Assembly: GCF_004803795.1 (NCBI RefSeq)
Contig: NZ_CP012543.1
Span: forward strand, 2,356,001 to 2,420,000
Direction: 5' to 3'
DNA: 64,000 nt
Origin: Campylobacter rectus
Lineage (GTDB): Bacteria > Campylobacterota > Campylobacteria > Campylobacterales > Campylobacteraceae
In this document: positions 55,298 through 64,000 of the stretch, one piece after another
How positions within the stretch are numbered: position 1 is the stretch's first letter
Layout of the letters: each line of letters opens with the position of its first letter
Position numbers and translations under genes: made by a program
The notes under the pieces: model-generated
Database searches by the model: none
What the model was told of the DNA's origin: nothing
The model's input: the letters and a program-made list of their open reading frames with translations, nothing else

Positions 55298-56340
55298 TTT
55301 TCACCGCCGTCCTCTAGCACCATATAGTGCTCTGCGTCTCTGCCTGTTCTTGCGAGCATATCAAGTATCGCAGATAGCAGCTCGGTGACGGTTTTGTCGG
55401 TATTTAAATCGCTTGCGACGACTTCCATATCAAATTCGAATTTTTCGCCCTTTAACATAAACGAGGTCTCGTAAAACATATCCGTGATACGCTCGCAGGC
55501 TTTTTTAGCGCTCTCTATGTCGGTGTGTTTCATCAGCATCGCAAAGCACCCTCCTCCGTAATACGCCAATACGTCGCTACGCCTTGACGTGCGAAGTAGC
55601 ATACGCGAGATATTTTTTAACAACGCTAATTTCCCCTTCGAGCCGATTTCTCTTATCGTGGATTCTTTAGGTTTTATGAGCATTACGGAGGATTTGTAAC
55701 CGTATTTTTTGATGTAGCCGACCTCCACTTCAAGCGTTTTTAAGAAAAATTTTCTATTGTAGATGTCGAATTTTTGGTCGTAGATCGACTGCTCCTCTAC
55801 GATTTTAAAAACCTTACTGACCTCTTCGTAGCTTGTTTTTATCACTTCGATGTGCTTGTTCATCAGCAAATTTAGCTTATTTAGATCCTCGTTAAATTCG
55901 TTAAACATATTTTGGATGGTTAGCAAATTTGTGTTTGGATCAAGGATGCTCGAGCGTTTTTTTATTATTGTTTTTAAGATAGCTAAATTTTTGTAAATTA
56001 GCGCGACGGCCTGGAGCATGCATTTTATTTGCATAAAGCTATTTTTCACCTCGCGCTCGATACTTATTTGCCTATCGTCTTCGAGCCTGCCCATCTCGTC
56101 TTCGATCTTTATGATCTCGCCGACTTTCCTTTTAAAATCATCAGGCTGCTTTTCAAGCATCTTCTCAAAAAAAACGGTGTAGTTTTTCGGGATCGAGGGG
56201 ACATTTTCCTCGGTTAGCTCTTTTATGATGGCTTCGGAAAAGCCGTAAATGTTAAATTCGCTCTCCTGGACTTCCTGGACTTTTTCATCGTCCTTTTCTG
56301 CCGCTACGGTCTCGTTTTTTTTGTTGTCTAACTTTATCAA
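55294..56340 (-). CDS. Degenerate GGDEF-domain protein, 348 aa
   Basis: Residues about 195-345 have the fold of a diguanylate cyclase (QKFDIYNRKFFLKTLEVEV, DVLAYYGGGCFAML, AKKACERITDMF), but the catalytic GGDEF is GGGCF, lacking the metal-binding Asp/Glu. It is thus unlikely to make c-di-GMP. The N-terminal helical part (about 30-190) may sense or dimerise. It sits inside the protein-quality operon between clpP and def, which is unexpected; position suggests a regulatory or binding role. Confidence 0.75.
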   Translation of the reverse strand: MIKLDNKKNETVAAEKDDEKVQEVQESEFNIYGFSEAIIKELTEENVPSIPKNYTVFFEKMLEKQPDDFKRKVGEIIKIEDEMGRLEDDRQISIEREVKNSFMQIKCMLQAVALIYKNLAILKTIIKKRSSILDPNTNLLTIQNMFNEFNEDLNKLNLLMNKHIEVIKTSYEEVSKVFKIVEEQSIYDQKFDIYNRKFFLKTLEVEVGYIKKYGYKSSVMLIKPKESTIREIGSKGKLALLKNISRMLLRTSRRSDVLAYYGGGCFAMLMKHTDIESAKKACERITDMFYETSFMLKGEKFEFDMEVVASDLNTDKTVTELLSAILDMLARTGRDAEHYMVLEDGGEK

Positions 56341-56350
56341 ATTCTACTCT

Positions 56351-56944
56351 TTACTTAAAGCTTTTTTCCAAAACCTTATCTATAAGCCCGTATTCTTTGG
56401 CCTCCGCAGAACTCATAAAAAAGTCCCTGTCGGTATCTTTTTGGATTTTGGCTAGTTTTTGACCGGTGTTTTTAGCTAAGATCGCGTTTAAAATCTCTTT
56501 CATACGCAAAATTTCTTTCGCCTGTATCTCGATATCGGTCGCCTGTCCGCGCGCGCCGCCTAGAGGTTGATGGATCATTATGCGGGAATTTGGCAGTGCA
56601 TATCTCTTGCCCTGCGCGCCGCAGCTAAGCAAAAACGCGCCCATGGATGCGGCCTGACCTATGCAGATCGTGCAGACGTCGGGCTTGATATAGTTCATCG
56701 TGTCGTAAATGCTAAATCCGCTCGTTATCACGCCGCCGGGGCTATTTATATATAGGTAGATGTCCTTGTCCGGATCCTCGGCCTCTAAAAACAACATCTG
56801 AGCCACGATCGCCGAGGCGATGCCGTCTTCGATCTCGCCGCTAAGCATTATTATGCGGTCTTTTAGCAGGCGCGAGTAGATGTCGTAGCTTCTCTCGCCT
56901 TTGCTCGTGCGCTCTATGACGTAGGGTATGTAGTAGCTCATCAC
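56351..56944 (-). CDS. clpP: ATP-dependent Clp protease proteolytic subunit, 197 aa
   Basis: Ser in [14 protein letters not shown] (about 98) and His in [15 protein letters not shown] (about 123) with the downstream Asp form the catalytic triad. The length is standard. It degrades proteins fed by ClpX/ClpA. Overlaps tig by 4 nt. Confidence 0.96.
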   Translation of the reverse strand: MMSYYIPYVIERTSKGERSYDIYSRLLKDRIIMLSGEIEDGIASAIVAQMLFLEAEDPDKDIYLYINSPGGVITSGFSIYDTMNYIKPDVCTICIGQAASMGAFLLSCGAQGKRYALPNSRIMIHQPLGGARGQATDIEIQAKEILRMKEILNAILAKNTGQKLAKIQKDTDRDFFMSSAEAKEYGLIDKVLEKSFK

Positions 56945-58257
56945 TCCGCCTTTTTCTCTTTTTTATCGCTTTTTAGAGCAAACATCTCGTTAAACAGTTT
57001 CTCCTCGATCATCGACATTTTGATCGCGGGTAAAATTCCTTGATTTTTGTAGTTTTCAAGGTGCTGTTTAGGATCTACGCCCGAGCGATACGCCTCGAAA
57101 TAAACAGCCTGAATTAGTTCTTGATCGCTTACCTTAATATTTCTGCGGCGCGCCAACTCGTCTATTATAAACGTCAGCTTCACGCTTTTAACTGCGTCGT
57201 CTCGGTAGGTCTCGCGCTGTTTAGCCAGGGCATCCTTATCCTCTCTAAATTTAGCCATTTGCTCCGGCGTAAAGCCGCTCCAGGCGCCGCGAAACTGCAT
57301 ATCCATCTCTTGTTCTACGATATTTTTCGGCACGTCGAAGTTAAATTTAGCCACGATAGCTTCGGCAAATTTCGGCTTTAGCTCCTCATTTACGTTTTTG
57401 GCGTGCTTGTCGGCTTTGATCTGCTCTTTTAGCCTCTCTTCAAAAAGCTCGACGCTCACCTTTTCCTCGCCCGGCATCACTTGTTTTAACGTCTCTTCAT
57501 CGATCTCCTCAGGCACTTTTTTGCCTTGGATTTCGTGAAGCTTTACCTTAAAGGTCGCATCTTTGCCCGCAAGGTGCGCCGCGCCGTATTCTGCGGGAAA
57601 TTTAACCTTCACGTCGCGCTCCTGCCCTACTTTTAGTCCGATCATACCGTCCTCAAAGCCCGGTATAAACTGACCTGAGCCGATTTCTAGCAGGTAGTTT
57701 TCGGCTTTGCCGCCCTCAAACGCCGCGCCGTCTACGAAGCCCTCGAAGTCAAATTTGGCAAAATCGCCCTTTTCTAGCGCCGCCTTTTCTATTTTTTCCA
57801 GCGGAGCCATCATTTTTAAAATTTCGTTTTTTCTCTCGTCGATCTCTTTTTTAGTCACGCGCGGAGTGCTGACGCTCTCTATCAGCTCCTCGTAGCCGTC
57901 GATGTTTATGACCGGTTTAAACGAAATCTCGATCCGGGCGTCTATCTCGTTCTCGCCTCTTTCAAATTTATCAAACACCGGCTCGCCGATAACCTCTTCA
58001 AATTTTCTATTTAGCTCTTTTAGTCCCGCGTCGATCGCGTCTTTTACCGCCTCTTGCTCGGCATCGGCGGTCAGCTCTTTCTCATATCTTTTTAGTACCA
58101 CGTTCACAGGCACTTTGCCCGCTCTAAATCCGTCTATTTTCATATTTTTAGCAGCTTTTTTCGCCAAATTTTCAAGCTTGGATTTTACCTCCGCGCTCGG
58201 TATTTTCGCGCTTATAGAAGCGTTTGCGGTATCTATAACCTTGGTTGTGATTTGCAT
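56941..58257 (-). CDS. tig: Trigger factor, 438 aa
   Basis: Ribosome-binding domain with the [16 protein letters not shown] signature (about 43-58; usual GFRxGKxP), FKBP-type PPIase domain ([31 protein letters not shown]) and helical C-terminal chaperone arms. First gene of the leftward seven-gene operon tig-clpP-GGDEF-def-comM-nnr-purN; divergent from folE. Confidence 0.95.
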   Translation of the reverse strand: MQITTKVIDTANASISAKIPSAEVKSKLENLAKKAAKNMKIDGFRAGKVPVNVVLKRYEKELTADAEQEAVKDAIDAGLKELNRKFEEVIGEPVFDKFERGENEIDARIEISFKPVINIDGYEELIESVSTPRVTKKEIDERKNEILKMMAPLEKIEKAALEKGDFAKFDFEGFVDGAAFEGGKAENYLLEIGSGQFIPGFEDGMIGLKVGQERDVKVKFPAEYGAAHLAGKDATFKVKLHEIQGKKVPEEIDEETLKQVMPGEEKVSVELFEERLKEQIKADKHAKNVNEELKPKFAEAIVAKFNFDVPKNIVEQEMDMQFRGAWSGFTPEQMAKFREDKDALAKQRETYRDDAVKSVKLTFIIDELARRRNIKVSDQELIQAVYFEAYRSGVDPKQHLENYKNQGILPAIKMSMIEEKLFNEMFALKSDKKEKKAE

Positions 58258-58393
58258 CGATTTCCTTTAAAAAATAAAAATTTCCTAGAGTGTAGCAAAA
58301 TTTTCCTTATTCATAGTATAAATTTAAGCGCGCAAAAGGCGAATTTAAGTAAAATCATTTATCAAATTTAAACAGGCGAAATTTAAATCAGGA

Positions 58394-59002
58394 ATGCGAA
58401 TGCAAAAAAATTTAAAAAATGAGGATTTAAAAAAAGAAAAATTTGAAAGCTGCGTCGAGCAGATGCTGAGTCTAGTCGGCGAAGATCCGCGCAGAGAGGG
58501 GCTAGCCAAAACTCCCGAGCGCGTTTTTAAGGCATTCGAGTTTCTAACGAGCGGCTACTGGCAAGACCCCAAAGTCGTGCTAAACGACGCGCTATTTGAC
58601 AGCTCCAACAACGAAATGGTACTCGTGCGCGATATCGAATTTTACAGCCTTTGCGAGCATCATTTGTTGCCGTTTTTCGGGCGCGTGCACGTAGCCTACA
58701 TCCCAAATCACAAGGTCGTTGGCCTTAGCAAAATCCCGCGCATGGTAAATATCTTCGCCCGCCGCCTGCAGATCCAAGAGCAGCTCACCGAGCAGATCGC
58801 CGAAGCCGTGCAAGACGTCATCAAGCCAAAAGGCGTGGGCGTCGTCATCGAGGCGCGGCACATGTGTGTGGAGATGCGAGGCGTGGGCAAGATCAACTCG
58901 ACCACGACCACATCGGCGCTGCGAGGCTGCTTTTTAAAGAGTAGCGAGACTAGGCGCGAGTTTTTCTCCCTCATAAATTCGCACAAAGAATTGAGATTTT
59001 AG
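58394..59002 (+). CDS. folE: GTP cyclohydrolase I, 202 aa
   Basis: GCH1 motifs: [40 protein letters not shown] (Zn-binding Cys and His), [20 protein letters not shown] and [12 protein letters not shown]. It makes dihydroneopterin triphosphate for folate (and queuosine-type) synthesis. Start may be ATG 58394 or 58400. Its stop overlaps fliI by one base. Confidence 0.95.
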   Translation: MRMQKNLKNEDLKKEKFESCVEQMLSLVGEDPRREGLAKTPERVFKAFEFLTSGYWQDPKVVLNDALFDSSNNEMVLVRDIEFYSLCEHHLLPFFGRVHVAYIPNHKVVGLSKIPRMVNIFARRLQIQEQLTEQIAEAVQDVIKPKGVGVVIEARHMCVEMRGVGKINSTTTTSALRGCFLKSSETRREFFSLINSHKELRF

Positions 59003-60306
59003 TGAATTTAGATAGCTTAAAATCAAAACTGGGCGCAAATTTATCTCTCTCTAGCGTCTTTGGCGTGATAGAGCGAATTTCTGCTACGACGATAGAGATC
59101 TCGGGTCTGCGCCCCAGCATCGGCGACATCGTGCAAATTTGCGCTAAAGACAAGAGCAAAAGTGGGCTGGCGATGGTGACTGAGGTGCGGCAAAATACCG
59201 CGCTCATCTCGCCCTTTGGCTTTGTAGAGGGCTACAAAATCGGCGACTTCGTCTATCAAAGCGACCAAGGTATGAAAATCCCCGTGGGCGACGCTCTTTT
59301 GGGACGCGTGGTGGATCCTTTTATGAATCCTAAAGACGGCAAAGGCGCGATCGTCGCGACCGAATACGCCCCGATAATGCGCGCTCCGATCGATGCGATG
59401 AAGCGCGGGCTGATAGATGAAATTTTTAGCGTCGGAGTTAAAAGCATCGACGGGCTGCTAACCTGCGGCAAGGGCCAGAAGCTAGGCATTTTTGCGGGTT
59501 CGGGCGTAGGTAAAAGCACGCTAATGGGTATGATAGTGAAAAACTCGCAAGCCCCGATCAAAGTAGTCGCACTTATCGGCGAGCGCGGCCGCGAGGTGCC
59601 GGAGTTTATCGAGAAAAATTTACGCGGCGACCTAAGCGGCACCGTAGTCATCGTAGCCACCAGCGACGATAGCCCGCTGATGCGAAAATACGGCGCTTTT
59701 TGCGCGATGAGCGTGGCCGAATACTTTAAAAACCAAGGCAAAGACGTGCTTTTTATCATGGATAGCGTGACGAGGTTTGCTATGGCGCAGCGAGAGATAG
59801 GTCTTGCTCTTGGCGAGCCGCCGACGTCCAAGGGCTACCCGCCCTCCGTGCTCACCCTACTGCCTCAGCTGATGGAGCGAGCGGGCAAAGAGGAGGGCAA
59901 GGGCAGCATAACGGCCTTTTTCACGGTGCTAGTAGACGGCGACGATATGAGCGATCCGATAGCCGACCAGAGCCGCTCGATCCTAGACGGCCACATCGTG
60001 CTTAGCCGCGAGATGACGGACTTTGGCATCTATCCACCTATAAACATCCTAAACTCGGCCTCGCGCGTGATGAGCGACATCGCGAGCAAAGAGCACAGAG
60101 CAAACGCCGCCAAGCTAAAGCGCCTATACTCCTTGCTCAAAGAAAACGAAGTGCTGCTGCGCATCGGCGCGTATCAAAAAGGTAGCGACAAAGAGCTTGA
60201 CCTTGCGATCTCAAAAAAAGAATTTATCAACGCCTTCCTAAAACAAGACGCCGAAGAGGGATTTAGCTTTGAGCAGACGCAGGAGCTGCTAGGCGGGATA
60301 AATTAG
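59002..60306 (+). CDS. fliI: Flagellum-specific ATP synthase FliI, 434 aa
   Basis: Walker A GIFAGSGVGKSTLMG (about 162-176), ALIGERGREVPEF, Walker B VLFIMDSVTRFAMAQRE and GGSITAFFTVL-like region (KGSITAFFTVLVDGDDMSDP) match the type III export ATPase. It energises export of flagellar parts with FliH/FliJ. GTG start overlaps the folE stop. Followed by a 250-nt spacer. Confidence 0.95.
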   Translation: MNLDSLKSKLGANLSLSSVFGVIERISATTIEISGLRPSIGDIVQICAKDKSKSGLAMVTEVRQNTALISPFGFVEGYKIGDFVYQSDQGMKIPVGDALLGRVVDPFMNPKDGKGAIVATEYAPIMRAPIDAMKRGLIDEIFSVGVKSIDGLLTCGKGQKLGIFAGSGVGKSTLMGMIVKNSQAPIKVVALIGERGREVPEFIEKNLRGDLSGTVVIVATSDDSPLMRKYGAFCAMSVAEYFKNQGKDVLFIMDSVTRFAMAQREIGLALGEPPTSKGYPPSVLTLLPQLMERAGKEEGKGSITAFFTVLVDGDDMSDPIADQSRSILDGHIVLSREMTDFGIYPPINILNSASRVMSDIASKEHRANAAKLKRLYSLLKENEVLLRIGAYQKGSDKELDLAISKKEFINAFLKQDAEEGFSFEQTQELLGGIN

Positions 60307-60473
60307 CCGAATTTACGAGTAGCTCAAATTTGACCTATTTGCCGAGATTTTTATAAATTTGCTCCAAATTTTATCCAAGCGCTGCGGTCTGCGGCTAAAT
60401 TTGAAGCTCAAATTTGTGCTTTTGCCGTAAAATTTGCCCCATTAAAATGAATTTAAGCGTATCCGTTTTCATC

Positions 60474-60522
60474 AAATTTAACGAACCGGATCTAATCCGG
60501 CAGATTAAAAAGCGTTAAATTT
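60474..60522. repeat. Nested inverted repeat between fliI and the next gene
   Basis: Outer arms AAATTTAACG (60474-60483) and CGTTAAATTT (60513-60522) enclose CCGGAT-CTA-ATCCGG (60486-60500). It may terminate fliI or regulate the gene at 60561. Confidence 0.45.
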
Positions 60523-60560
60523 AAGATAAAATTTGCATAAGCGATACAAAAGGATCAAAT

Positions 60561-61241
60561 TTGAGCAGAAACTACGACGAAAATTCGCTGGTTTTACAGG
60601 ATGATTTTTACCGCATCGCGGTTGGCTGCGCGTTCTTGCTCGGCATTAACCTTTCTATGATATTTCTAATATTTTTTAGCGGCATAGTAGACTGGCAAAG
60701 CGGCCCCCTTTGGGAGGTTTTCAGAGCCGAAGCGATGCGAGACGGCAGATTTGTTTCGATGTTTATAGCCGGTATTTTTATGAATATTTTAGCCGCCGCC
60801 GACCTAATCAAAAAACTCAAAAATCCCTCGCTCGTTTACCTTTACGAGGATAAAATTTTCCAAACCAAAAAGGGAGTAACGATAAATTTGGCAGATATCA
60901 CCCAAATGCGAAAATCGCCCTATCAAATTTTAGGAGCGATACCGAAAAATCCGCTTTCCGCGATCGTAATTCCATTTATGTTCGTCTTGGCCGCGTTTGT
61001 TTTTTATGTGCTGATTTTTATCGCAAAATGCGTGCTCAGAGCCTTTGATAAGGATGTAAATTTAAGCTACTTTTGCAACCTTGCCGTATTTAGCCAAACA
61101 AGCGTTATAAATATTTATTTCATCTCAAAATCAGACTACACCGCGGTGCGGGAGTATTTTGCGTCAAAGCTGGGCACAGACGTCGCGAGCGCGCCATGGA
61201 CGGTTAAATTTTACGACCCCGGAAACCTCAATCAGCTTTAA
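60561..61241 (+). CDS. Hypothetical membrane protein, 226 aa
   Basis: Start TTG 60561 with AAAGGA 6 nt upstream. Hydrophobic segments lie at about 15-40, 70-85 and 135-158. The cytosolic loop has a PH-like feel (LVYLYEDKIFQTKKGVTINL), as seen in small STM3941-type membrane proteins, but I do not recognise a family with confidence. Confidence 0.6.
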   Translation: MSRNYDENSLVLQDDFYRIAVGCAFLLGINLSMIFLIFFSGIVDWQSGPLWEVFRAEAMRDGRFVSMFIAGIFMNILAAADLIKKLKNPSLVYLYEDKIFQTKKGVTINLADITQMRKSPYQILGAIPKNPLSAIVIPFMFVLAAFVFYVLIFIAKCVLRAFDKDVNLSYFCNLAVFSQTSVINIYFISKSDYTAVREYFASKLGTDVASAPWTVKFYDPGNLNQL

Positions 61242-62798
<1,557 letters not shown>

Positions 62799-63104
62799 CG
62801 GCTTGTCTTTTTCCTTTATACGTCGTTAGAAATTTCGCCGAAGCTCGGTTACGTATTTCGTATACGCGCCCTCGCTCGGCTTATTTCCGCCTCGTCTCCT
62901 CGTAGCGAAGTTTAGCTTCACTGCGTTCGCTACTGCAAGCAGAGCGTTACGAGCGTTTGTGCGAAGTAAAAAGAAAAAATACTTCGCCTTAACAACTTAA
63001 ATTTCATAAATTTGGTTCAAATTTGGGTTTTTAAGAATCCAAATTTGAGTTAAATAAAAAGTGCAAGCTGAAGTATTTTGAGATGATTTTTGAGGTTGCG
63101 CAGG
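62799..63104. repeat. Intergenic block with short palindromes between nifS and nifU
   Basis: No gene. From about 62884 to 62960 several short words alternate: CGTAGCGAAG, CTTCACTGCG, CGCTACTGCAAGCAGAGCG, TTACGAGCG. The 15-mer GCTACTGCAAGCAGA is identical to part of an insert in the IS copy at 15798-15832, and CGTAGCGAAGTT matches another IS insert. A further hairpin-like block (CCGAAGCTCGG ... CTCGCTCGG) lies at 62840-62880. Confidence 0.55.
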
Positions 63105-63151
63105 TAAAATTTAGCGTAGGCTGGACAGATAGTCCGCCGAGCTAAATTTTA
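63105..63151. repeat. Nested stem-loop element, copy B (related to 36200-36258)
   Basis: Outer arms TAAAATTTAGC (63105-63115) and GCTAAATTTTA (63141-63151) are perfect complements. The inner stem is GGC-T-GGAC-AGATA-GTCC-GCC. Compared with copy A, the frame AGC-GnA-GGC-T ... GCC-GA-GC is kept while the 4-bp inner stem changes on both sides. It lies 50 nt upstream of nifU. Confidence 0.55.
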
Positions 63152-63203
63152 GCAAGCTCCGCGAAAAGCGCTCAAAAGACGAAGCGCAAAAAAAGGAAAT
63201 AAA

Positions 63204-64000
63204 ATGGCAAAAAACGACCTAATCGGCGGCTCCATCTGGGACGAATACTCCCAAAACGTCCAAGACCGTATGAACAACCCCAAATTTATGGGCGAGATAA
63301 CGCAGGACGAAGCCAAAGCAAGAGGCGGCAAGCTCATCGTGGCGGATTTTGGCGCCGAAAGCTGCGGCGACGCGGTGAGGCTGTATTGGCTCGTGGACGA
63401 GAAAACCGACCGCATCATAGACGCTAAATTTAAAAGCTTCGGCTGCGGCACGGCGGTAGCGAGCTCCGATACGATGGCCGAGCTTTGCATCGGCAAGACC
63501 GTGGATGAGGCCGTAAAAATCACTAACATCGACGTGGAAAAAGCTATGCGCGACACTCCCGATATCCCTGCCGTCCCGCCGCAAAAGATGCACTGCTCGG
63601 TTATGGCCTACGACGTTATCAAGGCCGCCGCGGCGCAGTATAAGGGCGTGGATCCTGAGCATTTCGAGGACGAGATCATCGTATGCGAGTGCGCGCGTGT
63701 GAGCCTAGGCACGATCAAGGAGGTCATCCGCCTAAACGACCTGCGCACGGTCGAGGAAATCACGCAATACACCAAAGCGGGCGCCTTTTGCAAATCCTGC
63801 GTGCGCCCGGGCGGACACGAGAAGCGCGAGTATTATCTCGAGGATATCCTCGCCGAGACCAGAGCCGAGATGGAGCTAGAGGAAAAGCAAGCCGTGCTGG
63901 ATGCGCAGATATCGGGTAAATTTGACGACGTGAGCTTTGAAAATATGACCGTCGTGGGCCAACTAAAAGCCATCGAGAGCGTCATCGACGAGCAGATCCG
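63204..64000 (+). CDS. nifU: Fe-S cluster scaffold NifU (N-terminal 265 aa, cut by window edge)
   Basis: ATG 63204 with AAAAAGGAAATAAA upstream. IscU-like domain first (FKSFGCGTAVASSDTMAEL with one scaffold Cys, then KMHCSVMAYDVIKAA), then a central [2Fe-2S] BFD-type domain with four Cys (IVCECARVSLGTIKEVI, GAFCKSCVRPGGHE). The C-terminal NifU domain lies beyond the window. It receives sulfur from NifS and iron to build clusters. Confidence 0.93.
   Translation, partial: MAKNDLIGGSIWDEYSQNVQDRMNNPKFMGEITQDEAKARGGKLIVADFGAESCGDAVRLYWLVDEKTDRIIDAKFKSFGCGTAVASSDTMAELCIGKTVDEAVKITNIDVEKAMRDTPDIPAVPPQKMHCSVMAYDVIKAAAAQYKGVDPEHFEDEIIVCECARVSLGTIKEVIRLNDLRTVEEITQYTKAGAFCKSCVRPGGHEKREYYLEDILAETRAEMELEEKQAVLDAQISGKFDDVSFENMTVVGQLKAIESVIDEQI

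Overview
The window looks like a Campylobacter chromosome, probably from the C. showae / C. rectus group. This is inferred from gene content and from the dense AAATTT-type words in and between genes. The right part carries two gene runs I recall from C. jejuni. One is yajQ - D-2-hydroxyacid dehydrogenase - glutathionylspermidine synthase-like - UPF0323 lipoprotein - rpsU - ccoG-like - cmeR - cmeABC. The other is purN - NAD(P)HX repair - comM-like - def - clpP - tig, divergent from folE - fliI. No database search was possible.

Layout. 1-2655: N-terminal part of a large DUF4214 surface-type protein. 2.8-16.5 kb: an AT-rich accessory island bounded by that gene and a five-tRNA cluster. It holds (a) an apparent leftward operon of an IetA-like AAA ATPase, an IetS-like subtilase, a membrane-anchored NUDIX protein (CBASS Cap16-like), a CBASS CD-NTase with an AGS-C sensor domain, and the head of a small membrane-protein gene; (b) an SSB-like remnant of a Firmicutes-type conjugative element; (c) a three-gene run of AAA ATPase, PLD-like protein and WG-repeat protein; (d) three defective IS1595-type copies. 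The island is decaying. The CD-NTase gene is split by an IS with an exact 8-bp target duplication and also has a frameshift and a stop. The ATPase, WG-repeat and SSB-like genes each carry a frameshift. The NUDIX effector gene is intact but contains a G8 tract.

16.5-34.4 kb: tRNAs, MATE transporter, AlkD-like protein, TerC, endonuclease IV, a FadL/FadD pair with an AAA ATPase, an AT-rich metallo-beta-lactamase-fold gene, a RelBE-type toxin-antitoxin pair, two overlapping dynamin-like GTPases and a HemN-like radical SAM protein. 35.3-50.6 kb: a DUF2314-ankyrin protein, then the conserved block ending in the CmeABC efflux pump, with a near-canonical CmeR operator. 51.3-60.3 kb: the tightly overlapping tig-to-purN operon and divergent folE-fliI. 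61.6-64.0 kb: nifS and nifU (cut by the window end) for Fe-S assembly.

Most notable: the joined IetAS-CBASS operon with a possibly phase-variable effector and a precisely IS-split nucleotidyltransferase; a family of short palindromic inserts found in the IS copies and near nifU; and two intergenic nested hairpins (36.2 kb and 63.1 kb) whose inner stems differ by compensatory changes.
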